Made by a program: the position numbers and the translations under genes. From Mycolicibacter heraklionensis (GTDB lineage: Bacteria; Actinomycetota; Actinomycetes; Mycobacteriales; Mycobacteriaceae): 64,000 bases of DNA. Position 1 is the first letter of the stretch, and every line of letters begins with the position of its first letter. The DNA is taken from the NCBI GenBank assembly GCA_001673575.1, contig LZME01000011.1:1-64000 (forward strand), in the 5' to 3' direction. Below are positions 18,708 to 26,654 of the stretch, piece by piece. A model generated the notes under the pieces. That model ran no database searches and was not told the origin of the DNA. It was given only the letters and a program-made list of their open reading frames with translations.

Positions 18708-18737
18708 AGGTTAGCGGCTCGGCCCACCGACCCACAA
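18708..18737 (-). promoter_or_regulatory. whiB7 promoter
   Basis: On the minus strand TTGTGG (18737-18732), an 18-nt spacer and TAACCT (18713-18708) form a sigma-A-like promoter. A short AT-rich GGTAATT lies just upstream of the -35, where WhiB7 autoregulates its own promoter in related species. The predicted start is within a few bases of the uORF ATG. Confidence 0.6.
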
Positions 18738-18771
18738 CCGAATTACCGCCGGCAGTGGCGGGACCCGGGTT

Positions 18772-20895
18772 TCAGCCCCGGTTGCGGACCAGCTCCAGCA
18801 CATCGGAGCCGAACTGTTCCAGCTTGCGCGCGCCGATGCCCGGAATAGCCACCAGAGCGGCCTCGTCGCCGGGCAGCATCTCGGCGATGGCAGTCAGGGT
18901 GTTGTCCGAAAAGACAATGTAGGCAGGTACTTTCAGCTCGGTGGCCGTGCGCAAACGCCAGTCCTTGAGCGCCACCAGCAACTCGGTGTCGACGTCGGCG
19001 GCGCAAGTCTCGCATCGGCTGAGCATGATGGCCGCCGGGGTGGCCAGCGCCTTGTTGCAGATGCGGCAATACTTCGGGGCGCCACGGGCCCGGCGCTTGG
19101 TGGGTGTGGTGGCGGCGTCGGCTTGCGGGGCGATACCGCTCAAGAACCGCGACGGCTTGCGGCCGGCCCGCCCGCCCGGGGCGCGGGCCAGCGCCCAGCT
19201 CAGCGTCAGGTGGATCCGGGCACGGGTGACGCCGACATAGAGCAGTCGGCGCTCCTCTTCGACTGCCTCGCTGTCCGCGCCGTGCGCCAGCGCATGCGAG
19301 ATGGGCAGGGTGCCGTCGGCAAGGCCCACCAGAAACACCGCGTCCCACTCCAAGCCTTTGGCGGCATGCAGGGATGCCAGAGTGACGCCCTGCACGGTCG
19401 GCGGGTGCCGGGAGTCGGCGCGCATCCGCAGTTCGGTCAACAGCGCGGGCAGATCCAGGTCCGGGCGTTGGGCCACCTCGTCGTCGACAAGCTCGGCCAG
19501 CGCACCCAGGGCCTCCCAGCGCTCGCGCGCCTTGGCCCCGGTCGGGGGCTCAGTGGTCAGACCGAGCGGTTCCAGGACGCCACGGACGAGCTGCGGCAGC
19601 GGCCCGTCGGCGCCGCGTTCCGCTGCTCTTTCGGAGGCCCTTTGCAGGGCGACCAGCGCCTGACGGATCTCCTGGCGGGTGAAGAACCCCTCGCCGCCAC
19701 GCACCTGATAGGCGATGCCGGCCTCGGTGAGCGCCTCCTCGTAGACCTCGGACTGCGCGTTGATCCGGTACAGCACGGCGATCTCGGCCGGCGAGGTGCC
19801 GTCGTGGATCAGCCGGGCGATGGACTTGGCCACCGCCGCGGCCTCGGCGACCTCGTCGGGATGCTCGCGGAAGGTCGGCATCGGACCGGATTCGCGCTGG
19901 CCGATCAGCTTCAGTTTGCTGCCGGCCACTCGCCCACGTGCGGCGGCGATCACCCGGTTGGCCAACGACACCACCTCGGGCGTGGACCGGTAATCCCGCT
20001 CCAGGCGCACCAGCGCAGCCTCTGGAAATCGGCGAGTGAAGTCCAGCAGATAGCGCGGCGAGGCGCCGGTGAACGAATAGATGGTCTGGTTGGCGTCGCC
20101 GACCACGGTCAAGTCGTCGCGCTCCCCCAGCCAGGCCGACAACACCCGCTGCTGCAGCGGCGTGACGTCCTGGTATTCGTCGACGACAAAGCAGCGGTAG
20201 CGGTCCCGGAATTCGGCGGCCACCGCCGCGTCGTTCTCGATCGCGGCGGCGGTGTGCAGCAGCAGATCGTCGAAGTCGAGCATCGCCACTTCGCCGCGGG
20301 CCTTCAGCGCCTCGTAACCGGCGTAAACCTCGGCCAGCTTCGCCGCATCCAGCGGAATATCCCGGCCGTCCGCGGCCACCGCGGCGGGGTACTGCTCCGG
20401 CCCGATCAGGGATGCCTTAGCCCACTCGATCTCGCCGGCCACGTCGCGGACATCGTCATTGCTCAACCGCAGCCCCGCGTGGCCGGCGGCGCGGGCGACC
20501 ACCCCGAATTTGCGGTCCAGCAGTTCCCAGCCGGTGTTGCCGACCACCCGCGGCCAGAAATAGCGCAACTGCCGCCGGGCGGCGGCGTGAAAGGTCAGCG
20601 CCTGCACTCCACCGACCCCGGCGGCCGCCCCCGCCCCGGCCGCCGCTCCCAGTGCGCGCAGCCGCGACCGCATCTCGCCGGCGGCACGCTGGGTGAACGT
20701 CACTGCCAGCACCTGTCCGGGCGCGACGTGACCGCCGGCGACCAGCTGGGCGATGCGGTGGGTGATGGTGCGGGTCTTGCCGGTGCCGGCGCCGGCGAGC
20801 ACGCACACCGGGCCGCGCGGCGCCAGTACCGCAGCGCGCTGCTCCTCGTCGAGGCCGGCGATGAGCGCATCCATGGCGTCCATCTTGGCAGGCAC
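18772..20895 (-). CDS. uvrD2: ATP-dependent DNA helicase UvrD2
   Basis: A 707-residue superfamily 1 helicase that unwinds DNA 3' to 5' and, in mycobacteria, is essential. Walker [15 protein letters not shown] is near residue 35; [11 protein letters not shown] gives the Walker B/motif II region, and [12 protein letters not shown] and [10 protein letters not shown] are later helicase motifs. A mycobacterial hallmark follows: a tetracysteine motif (YCRIC, then RCETC near residue 620) linking to a C-terminal HRDC domain. Start codon is uncertain (GTG 20895; ATG 20883 or 20874). Confidence 0.93.
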   Translation of the reverse strand: MPAKMDAMDALIAGLDEEQRAAVLAPRGPVCVLAGAGTGKTRTITHRIAQLVAGGHVAPGQVLAVTFTQRAAGEMRSRLRALGAAAGAGAAAGVGGVQALTFHAAARRQLRYFWPRVVGNTGWELLDRKFGVVARAAGHAGLRLSNDDVRDVAGEIEWAKASLIGPEQYPAAVAADGRDIPLDAAKLAEVYAGYEALKARGEVAMLDFDDLLLHTAAAIENDAAVAAEFRDRYRCFVVDEYQDVTPLQQRVLSAWLGERDDLTVVGDANQTIYSFTGASPRYLLDFTRRFPEAALVRLERDYRSTPEVVSLANRVIAAARGRVAGSKLKLIGQRESGPMPTFREHPDEVAEAAAVAKSIARLIHDGTSPAEIAVLYRINAQSEVYEEALTEAGIAYQVRGGEGFFTRQEIRQALVALQRASERAAERGADGPLPQLVRGVLEPLGLTTEPPTGAKARERWEALGALAELVDDEVAQRPDLDLPALLTELRMRADSRHPPTVQGVTLASLHAAKGLEWDAVFLVGLADGTLPISHALAHGADSEAVEEERRLLYVGVTRARIHLTLSWALARAPGGRAGRKPSRFLSGIAPQADAATTPTKRRARGAPKYCRICNKALATPAAIMLSRCETCAADVDTELLVALKDWRLRTATELKVPAYIVFSDNTLTAIAEMLPGDEAALVAIPGIGARKLEQFGSDVLELVRNRG

Positions 20896-20920
20896 CCCCG
20901 ACGGGCCCCGACGCCGATTC

Positions 20921-20948
20921 GGGAATCATCGAGCAACCTATTAGGTTT
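20921..20948 (+). promoter_or_regulatory. Candidate SigH promoter of mrx1
   Basis: GGGAAT (20921-20926), an 18-nt spacer and GTTT (20945-20948) match the SigH-type GGAAT/GTT consensus. The motif ends 8 bp before the mycoredoxin ATG. A redox enzyme under SigH control is biologically consistent. The short distance would leave almost no leader. Confidence 0.4.
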
Positions 20949-20956
20949 GGGGAGTT

Positions 20957-21205
20957 ATGAACCAGCTCGTCATGTACACGACCCAGTGGTGCGGCTACTG
21001 CCGGCAGCTCAAGGCCTCGTTGAAGAACCTCGGGATCGACTACGAGGAGATCGACATCGAGCTGGACCCCACGGCGGCGGAGTTCGTCAGCTCAGCCAAC
21101 GGCGGCAACCGCACGGTGCCGACGCTGCGTTTCCCCGACGGCTCGACGCTCACGAACCCGACCGGGCGTGAGGTCAAGGCGAAGCTGGAGCGCCTCGGCG
21201 GCTAG
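20957..21205 (+). CDS. mrx1: Mycoredoxin-1
   Basis: An 82-residue glutaredoxin-fold protein with the redox motif WCGYC at residues 11-15 and the cis-Pro region TVPTLRFPDG. Mycoredoxin-1 reduces mixed disulfides between mycothiol and protein thiols in actinobacteria, which lack glutathione. It matches the single-domain length of Rv3198A. GGGGAG lies 2-3 nt before the ATG, unusually close. It is divergent from uvrD2 by 61 bp. Confidence 0.93.
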   Translation: MNQLVMYTTQWCGYCRQLKASLKNLGIDYEEIDIELDPTAAEFVSSANGGNRTVPTLRFPDGSTLTNPTGREVKAKLERLGG

Positions 21206-21210
21206 ACCCG

Positions 21211-22134
21211 TCAGCTCGCTTCAGCCCAGGACTCGATGATGGTCCGGGCGATCGAGATCGAGCCGGGCAGCAGCAGTTTTGCGTCGGGATCGCCACTGTT
21301 CCAGGTCCCGGCAGACAGCGCGGCCCGCACTTCGTCGCGGGTGAACCAGGCCGCCTCGGTGATCTCGCCGTCGCTGAAGACGAAGGTCTGCCCCGGGTCG
21401 GCCACGGCGTGGAAGCCGACCATCAGCGACCGCGGGAAGGGCCACGGCTGGCTGCCCAGGTAGGTCACGTCACGCACGGCCAGCCCGACCTCTTCGTGAA
21501 CCTCGCGGACCACGCAGGTCTCGAACGACTCGCCGGCCTCGACGAACCCGGCCAGCAGCGAGAACATCCGCACCGGCCAGTTGTGCTGGCGGGCCAGTAC
21601 AACGCGGTCGGCGCCGTCGTGCACCAGGCATATCACCGCCGGGTCGATGCGCGGGAACTCCTCCACGCCGGTGACCGGGTTGGCCCGCGCCCAGCCGCCG
21701 CGCACCGGCTTGGTCGGCGTGCCGTCGACGGCCGAAAACCGGGCGTGATCATGCCAATTCAGCAGCGCGATGGCCGACGACACCAACTGGGCGCTGACGT
21801 CGTCGAAGATGTCACCGGTGGCACGGATGTCCAGCACCGAGACGTCGGCCCCGGCCGGCGCCTGCAGCGCGCCGCGGACCGCCCAGACGTGCCGACCGTC
21901 CTCGACACGACCCAAGAACACCGCATCCGATGGTGGCGTATCGCCCAGGTCGCTGGCCTCGTGCAGCACCACCCGGCCGCCGGCGACCAATACCTGGTTG
22001 CGGGGATCAACACGCAGCAGCGCGGCGGACGACCAGCCGGCGACGGCCGCGTCAGTGTCGGTACGCAACTGGTCGGCTCGATCAGCCCCGACCCGTGAGA
22101 GCAGGGGCACCTGCCGCAGCTGGAAATTGCCCAT
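21211..22134 (-). CDS. nudC: NADH pyrophosphatase NudC
   Basis: A 307-residue Nudix hydrolase. The Nudix box is GFVEAGESFETCVVREVHEE, with the catalytic Glu cluster intact, followed by the NADH-pyrophosphatase signature SQPWPFPRS. It splits NADH (and in mycobacteria isoniazid-NAD adducts) and can remove NAD caps from RNA. ATG 22134 has GGAGG 4-5 nt upstream; ATG 22137 abuts the same site. The gene's 3' end is 5 bp from mrx1 (convergent). Confidence 0.92.
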   Translation of the reverse strand: MGNFQLRQVPLLSRVGADRADQLRTDTDAAVAGWSSAALLRVDPRNQVLVAGGRVVLHEASDLGDTPPSDAVFLGRVEDGRHVWAVRGALQAPAGADVSVLDIRATGDIFDDVSAQLVSSAIALLNWHDHARFSAVDGTPTKPVRGGWARANPVTGVEEFPRIDPAVICLVHDGADRVVLARQHNWPVRMFSLLAGFVEAGESFETCVVREVHEEVGLAVRDVTYLGSQPWPFPRSLMVGFHAVADPGQTFVFSDGEITEAAWFTRDEVRAALSAGTWNSGDPDAKLLLPGSISIARTIIESWAEAS

Positions 22135-22165
22135 CATTCCTCCCCGCGCCGACGCGCCGCCATCG

Positions 22166-23242
22166 TCACTGGTTGGCCACCGTACGCACGTAGAGCAGCC
22201 GGTCACCGGCCTCGATCACGTCGACCTCCGGTGCATCCAGTCGCAGCAGCCGACCCTCGCGCACCAGCGCGAGGACTATCTCGTTGAGATGCTTGGCCGA
22301 TCCGCCGACTTCCTGCTGCTCCACCTCACGCTCGGCGATGGCGTAGCCGGCATCCGGGGTGAGCAGGTCCTCGATGATCTCGACCACGCGGGGCGTGGTG
22401 GTGGCGATGCCGAGCAAGCGCCCGGCGGTCTCCGAGGACACCACGACCGAGTTGGCGCCGGACTGCTCCAACAGGTGCTGGTTCTCCGCTTCCCGAATGG
22501 ACGCCACGATGGTGGCCTGCGGGGCGATCTCACGAGCGGTCAACGTCACCAACGCCGCCGTGGCGTCGGAGCCGGTGGCCACCACAATCGCCGACGCACG
22601 CTGGGCGCTGGCCAGCCGCAGCACATCCGAGCGGGTCGCATCGCCGTCGACGGTCACCAACCCGGCGGTCTTGGCGCGTTCGAGCACGGCTCGGTCGTTG
22701 TCCACCACCACGATGTCGCTCGGGGTGGTCTCGTCGTCGCCGAGCATCGCCGCGATCGCAGTCTTGCCCTTGGTTCCATACCCAATGACGATGGTGTGGT
22801 CTTTCACTCTCTTCCTCCAACGCTGAATGCGGAACGCCTGCTGGGAGGTCTCGGTGAACGCCTCTACGGTCGTTCCGACCAGCAAGATCAGGAAGGCGAT
22901 CCGCAGCGGGGTGATGACCAGCACGTTGATCATGCGGGCGAACTCGGTGACGGGCGTGATGTCGCCGTATCCGGTGGTCGACAGCGTCACCGCCGAGTAG
23001 TAGAGGCAGTCCAAGAAAGTCAACCGGTCGCCCTGCACGTCCTGGTAGCCGTCGCGGTCGACGTAGACGAACAGCGTGGACACCAGCAGTGCCGCCAGCG
23101 CGATCAGGCTTCGGCGGTAGACGGTGCGGCCGGGACTGGACTGCCCGTGCGGCATGCGTAACACGCCAACGAGCGCATAACTGGGTTGGGCGGTCAGCGT
23201 CTCGTCAAGACGCCGCAGCCGCCGCCAGCTAGCTCCTGCCAC
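22166..23242 (-). CDS. Potassium channel with RCK/TrkA domains (Rv3200c-like)
   Basis: A 358-residue two-helix ion channel. The first helix is near residues 44-61, then a pore loop with selectivity filter TTGYGD near 88-93 and a second helix near 105-125. A cytoplasmic TrkA-N Rossmann domain begins TIVIGYGTKGK, followed by a TrkA-C-like region. The filter is that of K+ channels (TxGYG). The start is the GTG at 23242; an internal ATG at 23155 (MPHGQS) is an alternative. Confidence 0.87.
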   Translation of the reverse strand: MAGASWRRLRRLDETLTAQPSYALVGVLRMPHGQSSPGRTVYRRSLIALAALLVSTLFVYVDRDGYQDVQGDRLTFLDCLYYSAVTLSTTGYGDITPVTEFARMINVLVITPLRIAFLILLVGTTVEAFTETSQQAFRIQRWRKRVKDHTIVIGYGTKGKTAIAAMLGDDETTPSDIVVVDNDRAVLERAKTAGLVTVDGDATRSDVLRLASAQRASAIVVATGSDATAALVTLTAREIAPQATIVASIREAENQHLLEQSGANSVVVSSETAGRLLGIATTTPRVVEIIEDLLTPDAGYAIAEREVEQQEVGGSAKHLNEIVLALVREGRLLRLDAPEVDVIEAGDRLLYVRTVANQ

Positions 23243-23297
23243 GACGGGCGGTCATCGGTCTGCCTGACGCACGGACCCACTGTAACCACACCCGTCG

Positions 23298-26200
23298 TCA
23301 GGCGTTCAGCAGCGCGGCCAGGTCAGCCAGTTCCGGCAGCTCGTCTGCGACGACGGTGGTCCCGGAACGCACATAGTGGAAGGCGGCTCGTACCTGCGAT
23401 GCCGGACAGCCGGTCAGCGCGGCCCAGGCCAGCCGGTAGACACCGAGCTGGACGGCGGCATGCCGGCGCGCCTCAGGTCCGTCGGGGGGCGTTCCGGTCT
23501 TCCAGTCAACCACGGTGACGCCGCCGTCACGCTCGACGAACACCGCGTCGATCCTGCCGCGCACCACCCGGCTGCCGATGGCCATCTCGAACGGCACCTC
23601 GACGGCGGTGGGAGTACGGGCGGCCCAAGGCGATTCCAGGAACGCCGCCTGCAGGTGGGCCAGCTCCTGCGCATCGGCGCGGGCGGTGTCGGCGTCGGCC
23701 GCGCCGGGTAGATCTTCAAGCTCGAAGAGCCGCTCGGCGCCGTAGAGTCGCTGAACCCAGTCGTGAAATGCGGTGCCCAACAACGCATGCGGGTCTGGCC
23801 GAGCCGGGAGCCGGCGGCTCAGACGCTGCCCCGCACCGTCTGGGTCACGGCTCAACTCGACCAGGCCGCTCACCGAAAGCTGGTTGGGGAGGGTGCGAGC
23901 CTGCGGGGTTGCGGCGGTGGCTCGCTCGGCCAGCAGGGCGTCCACGTCGGCGGCCCACGGGCTAGCCGAGGCCGTGCCGTCCTGGGGTTCGCCATCCTGG
24001 AGTTCGCCGGCCCGCAGTTTCGCGACGACCAGTGCCGCGCCGCGTTCGACATCAGCGCGCCGGCCGTCCAGCGGGTCGGCCGGCCACACTCCTTCGTTTA
24101 CGGTGTCGCACAACGGGTTTTTCTCTCCGTCGGCCGGAGCCTGCGCCCAATGCTCGACCACCCCGCAGGGCGTCCCCTCGTCGGCCGAGCTGTCGATCAC
24201 CGCCTTGATCTCGGCGAGGAAATCCGACGGCCCGCGCGGCTTGGCCTCACCCTGTCCCCAGTGGTGGCCGGAGACCAGCAGGGTGTCTTCGGCCCGGGTG
24301 ACAGCGACGTAGAGCAGCCGGCGCTCTTCGTCGACGCGCCGCTGATCCAGGCGGCGCTGATGCTCGGAGATGGTGTCGGACAGCTGCTTTCGGTTGGTGA
24401 CCGCGTCGGTGTCGAGCAGCGGTACGCCGTGATCGCCGGGTTCATGTGGCGGTCCCAGCTTCGCCTCTCCTCCGTCGAACCTCGCTGAACCACCGGGCCC
24501 AAACGGCTGCGCCCGGTCGCCGCGCAGCAGCGGCGGCAGCTCAGCGGCGTCGGAGAGCCAGCTGCGTCGCGACGCGGTCGACGGGAAAACCCGCGCCACC
24601 AGGTGCGGTATCGCGACCACCTGCCACTCCAGCCCCTTGGCGGCATGCACGGTGAGGATCTGGACGCGGTCGGCGGCGACTGCCGGTGCCGCCGGCGCCA
24701 GCCCGTTCTCCACCACCGCGGCGGCATCCAGGTAAGCCAGCAGACCCGGCAACGCGGCCTGCGCCCCGGCACCCTCGGCGTAACCGGCCACCACATCGGC
24801 GAAGGCATCGAGTTGTTCGGTACCCGCCGCACTTGCCGCCAACGGCTGCGCGGCGAGCAGCTCGCAGTCCAGGCCCAGCACCCGGCGTACCTCGGCGACC
24901 AGGTCGGGCAGCGGATGCCACAGATGGCCGCGCAGCAACGTCAGTTCCTCGGCGAGAGCGACGATGCGCCGGTACCCGACGGCCGAATAGCGCTCTGCCG
25001 GACCAGGATCGGCCAACGCGTCGGCCAGACATGCGGTCTCCGAATCGGGTCCAGCCGTGGCAGCGATCTCCGCGGCCGATACCGGCGCACTGGATTGCTC
25101 GGGCCGGCCCAGCTCGGCGGCGCGTCGCCACAGCGCGGCCAGGTCGGCGGCGCCGAACCGCCAGCGCGGGCCGGTAAGCACGCGCATCGCCGCCGCGCCG
25201 GCGGTCGGCTCTTGGATCAGCCGCAGCATCGCGACCAGGTCTGCCACCTCGGGCACGGACAGCAGCCCGGCCAGCCCCACCACTTCCACCGGGACGCCGC
25301 GGGCGCGGATTGCCTCGGCCAGCGGCGCGGCGTCGGCGTTGCGCCGCACCAGCACGGCGGCGGTGGGCGGGTCAACCCCGTCGGCGTTGGCCTGCCGGTA
25401 GCGCCGGTGCAATTGTTCGGCGACCCACTCGTCTTCGGTGACGACGTCGGGGAGCAGGGCGACCCGCACGTCGCCGGGGGGCGCGGCCGGGCGCGGTCGG
25501 AGCGATTGCACCGTTACCGAACGCCGGCGTGCCTCCGCGGAGATCTCGTTGGCCAGGTGCAGCACCTCCGGCGGGTTGCGCCAGCTGGTCCGCAGCTCCA
25601 GGGTGGGCGCCGGGCTGCCGTCGGAGAGCGGGAAGTCCGTGGCGAATCGGGGCAAGTTGGTCGCCGAGGCACCGCGCCAGCCGTAGATCGACTGGATCGG
25701 ATCACCCACCGCGGTCAGCGCCAGGCCGTCGTCGACACCGCCACCGAACAGCGACGACAGGGCGATGCGCTGGGCGTGCCCGGTGTCTTGGTACTCATCG
25801 AGCAGCACCACCCGGTAGGTGGCGCGCAACCGAGCGCCGACGGCCTCGTTGGATTGCGCCAGGCGCGCGGCAGTGGCCATCTGGGCGCCGAAATCCATTG
25901 CCCGTTCCGCCCGCATGCGCTGGTGTAGGGCCTCAATCAGCGGCACCAGCTCGGCACGTTCGGTCTGGGTGTCGAGCATCTTGAGCAGCGACTGGTTGGG
26001 TTCGGCGCGCTGGCGCGGGCCCGGCGGCAGGGTGTGCACCAGCCGCTCCAACTCCAGATGCGTGTGGCGCAGTGCGTCGGTGTCCACCAGGTGTTCGGCG
26101 AGCTGGCCTGCCAGCCGCAACACCATCGCGGTGACCGCGGCGGGATCCCGGTCGGTGTGCAGTTCCCCGGGATAACCGCTGACCACGTCGAACGCCAGCT

Positions 26201-26654
26201 GCCACAGCCCGGTCTCGGTGAGCAGCCGGGTGTCGGGCTCGATGCCGAGCAGCAGCCCGTGCTCGCGCAGCAGCGCGCCGGCGAAGGCGTGGTAGGTGCT
26301 GACCACAGGCGTCGTGGCCGGGGCGCCGTCGATGGCTTTCGCGCCGGGCTTATTCGGTTCGGCCGCCATCAGCCCGGCACCGGCCAACCGCGCCAGCCGG
26401 GATCGAACCCGGCGCAGCAGTTGGCCGGCCGCCTTGCGGGTAAAGGTCAGGCCCAAGACCTGGCCGGGGTCGGCGTAACCGTTGGCAACCAGCCACACCA
26501 CCCGCGCGGCCATCGTCTCGGTCTTGCCGGCACCCGCACCGGCAATCACCACCAAGGGGCCCGGCGGGGCGGCGATGACCGCGGCCTGCTCCTCGGTGGG
26601 CTGGTGCAACCCGAGCGCGGCCGCCAGCTCTGCGGGCTCATAGTGGTTTCTCAT
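23298..26654 (-). CDS. adnB: AdnB subunit of the AdnAB helicase-nuclease
   Basis: A 1,118-residue UvrD-like motor fused to a C-terminal RecB-family nuclease; with AdnA it resects double-strand breaks. Walker A is GAGAGKTETMAARV (near residue 37), motif II LLDEYQDTGHAQR, late helicase motif LLYVAVTRAEDTLL. The nuclease has VVDWKTGTPPDG and QLGVYRLAWAAL. The ATG overlaps the AdnA stop (ATGA). Residues about 720-738 are a 19-residue insertion encoded by the 57-bp repeat, between LLRGDRA and GVPLLDTDAV, in what should be a loop before the [11 protein letters not shown] motif. Without the insertion the order of motifs is normal. Confidence 0.92.
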   Translation of the reverse strand: MRNHYEPAELAAALGLHQPTEEQAAVIAAPPGPLVVIAGAGAGKTETMAARVVWLVANGYADPGQVLGLTFTRKAAGQLLRRVRSRLARLAGAGLMAAEPNKPGAKAIDGAPATTPVVSTYHAFAGALLREHGLLLGIEPDTRLLTETGLWQLAFDVVSGYPGELHTDRDPAAVTAMVLRLAGQLAEHLVDTDALRHTHLELERLVHTLPPGPRQRAEPNQSLLKMLDTQTERAELVPLIEALHQRMRAERAMDFGAQMATAARLAQSNEAVGARLRATYRVVLLDEYQDTGHAQRIALSSLFGGGVDDGLALTAVGDPIQSIYGWRGASATNLPRFATDFPLSDGSPAPTLELRTSWRNPPEVLHLANEISAEARRRSVTVQSLRPRPAAPPGDVRVALLPDVVTEDEWVAEQLHRRYRQANADGVDPPTAAVLVRRNADAAPLAEAIRARGVPVEVVGLAGLLSVPEVADLVAMLRLIQEPTAGAAAMRVLTGPRWRFGAADLAALWRRAAELGRPEQSSAPVSAAEIAATAGPDSETACLADALADPGPAERYSAVGYRRIVALAEELTLLRGHLWHPLPDLVAEVRRVLGLDCELLAAQPLAASAAGTEQLDAFADVVAGYAEGAGAQAALPGLLAYLDAAAVVENGLAPAAPAVAADRVQILTVHAAKGLEWQVVAIPHLVARVFPSTASRRSWLSDAAELPPLLRGDRAQPFGPGGSARFDGGEAKLGPPHEPGDHGVPLLDTDAVTNRKQLSDTISEHQRRLDQRRVDEERRLLYVAVTRAEDTLLVSGHHWGQGEAKPRGPSDFLAEIKAVIDSSADEGTPCGVVEHWAQAPADGEKNPLCDTVNEGVWPADPLDGRRADVERGAALVVAKLRAGELQDGEPQDGTASASPWAADVDALLAERATAATPQARTLPNQLSVSGLVELSRDPDGAGQRLSRRLPARPDPHALLGTAFHDWVQRLYGAERLFELEDLPGAADADTARADAQELAHLQAAFLESPWAARTPTAVEVPFEMAIGSRVVRGRIDAVFVERDGGVTVVDWKTGTPPDGPEARRHAAVQLGVYRLAWAALTGCPASQVRAAFHYVRSGTTVVADELPELADLAALLNA
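24441..24497 (-). repeat. 57-bp in-frame coding repeat, copy in adnB
   Basis: One unit, read on the minus strand as PGGSARFDGGEAKLGPPHE. It differs from the adnA copy at four bases, two of which change residues (Leu to Phe, Glu to Gly). It is followed by CCC-GGC-GAT (PGD), a tail shared with the other copies. Confidence 0.9.

Noticed and set aside
20896..20956. LexA (SOS) box between uvrD2 and mrx1
   Set aside because: No TCGAAC-N4-GTTCGA-type palindrome is present; the region instead fits a SigH promoter.
19123..21171. Very long open frame on the plus strand opposite uvrD2
   Set aside because: GC-rich actinobacterial genes often leave the opposite strand open. The product is Arg/Gly/His-rich with no motif, while the minus strand has every helicase motif.
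24441..24497. Reading the 57-bp repeat as an ordinary conserved part of AdnB
   Set aside because: Near-identical DNA in two other unrelated proteins makes family conservation an unlikely explanation.
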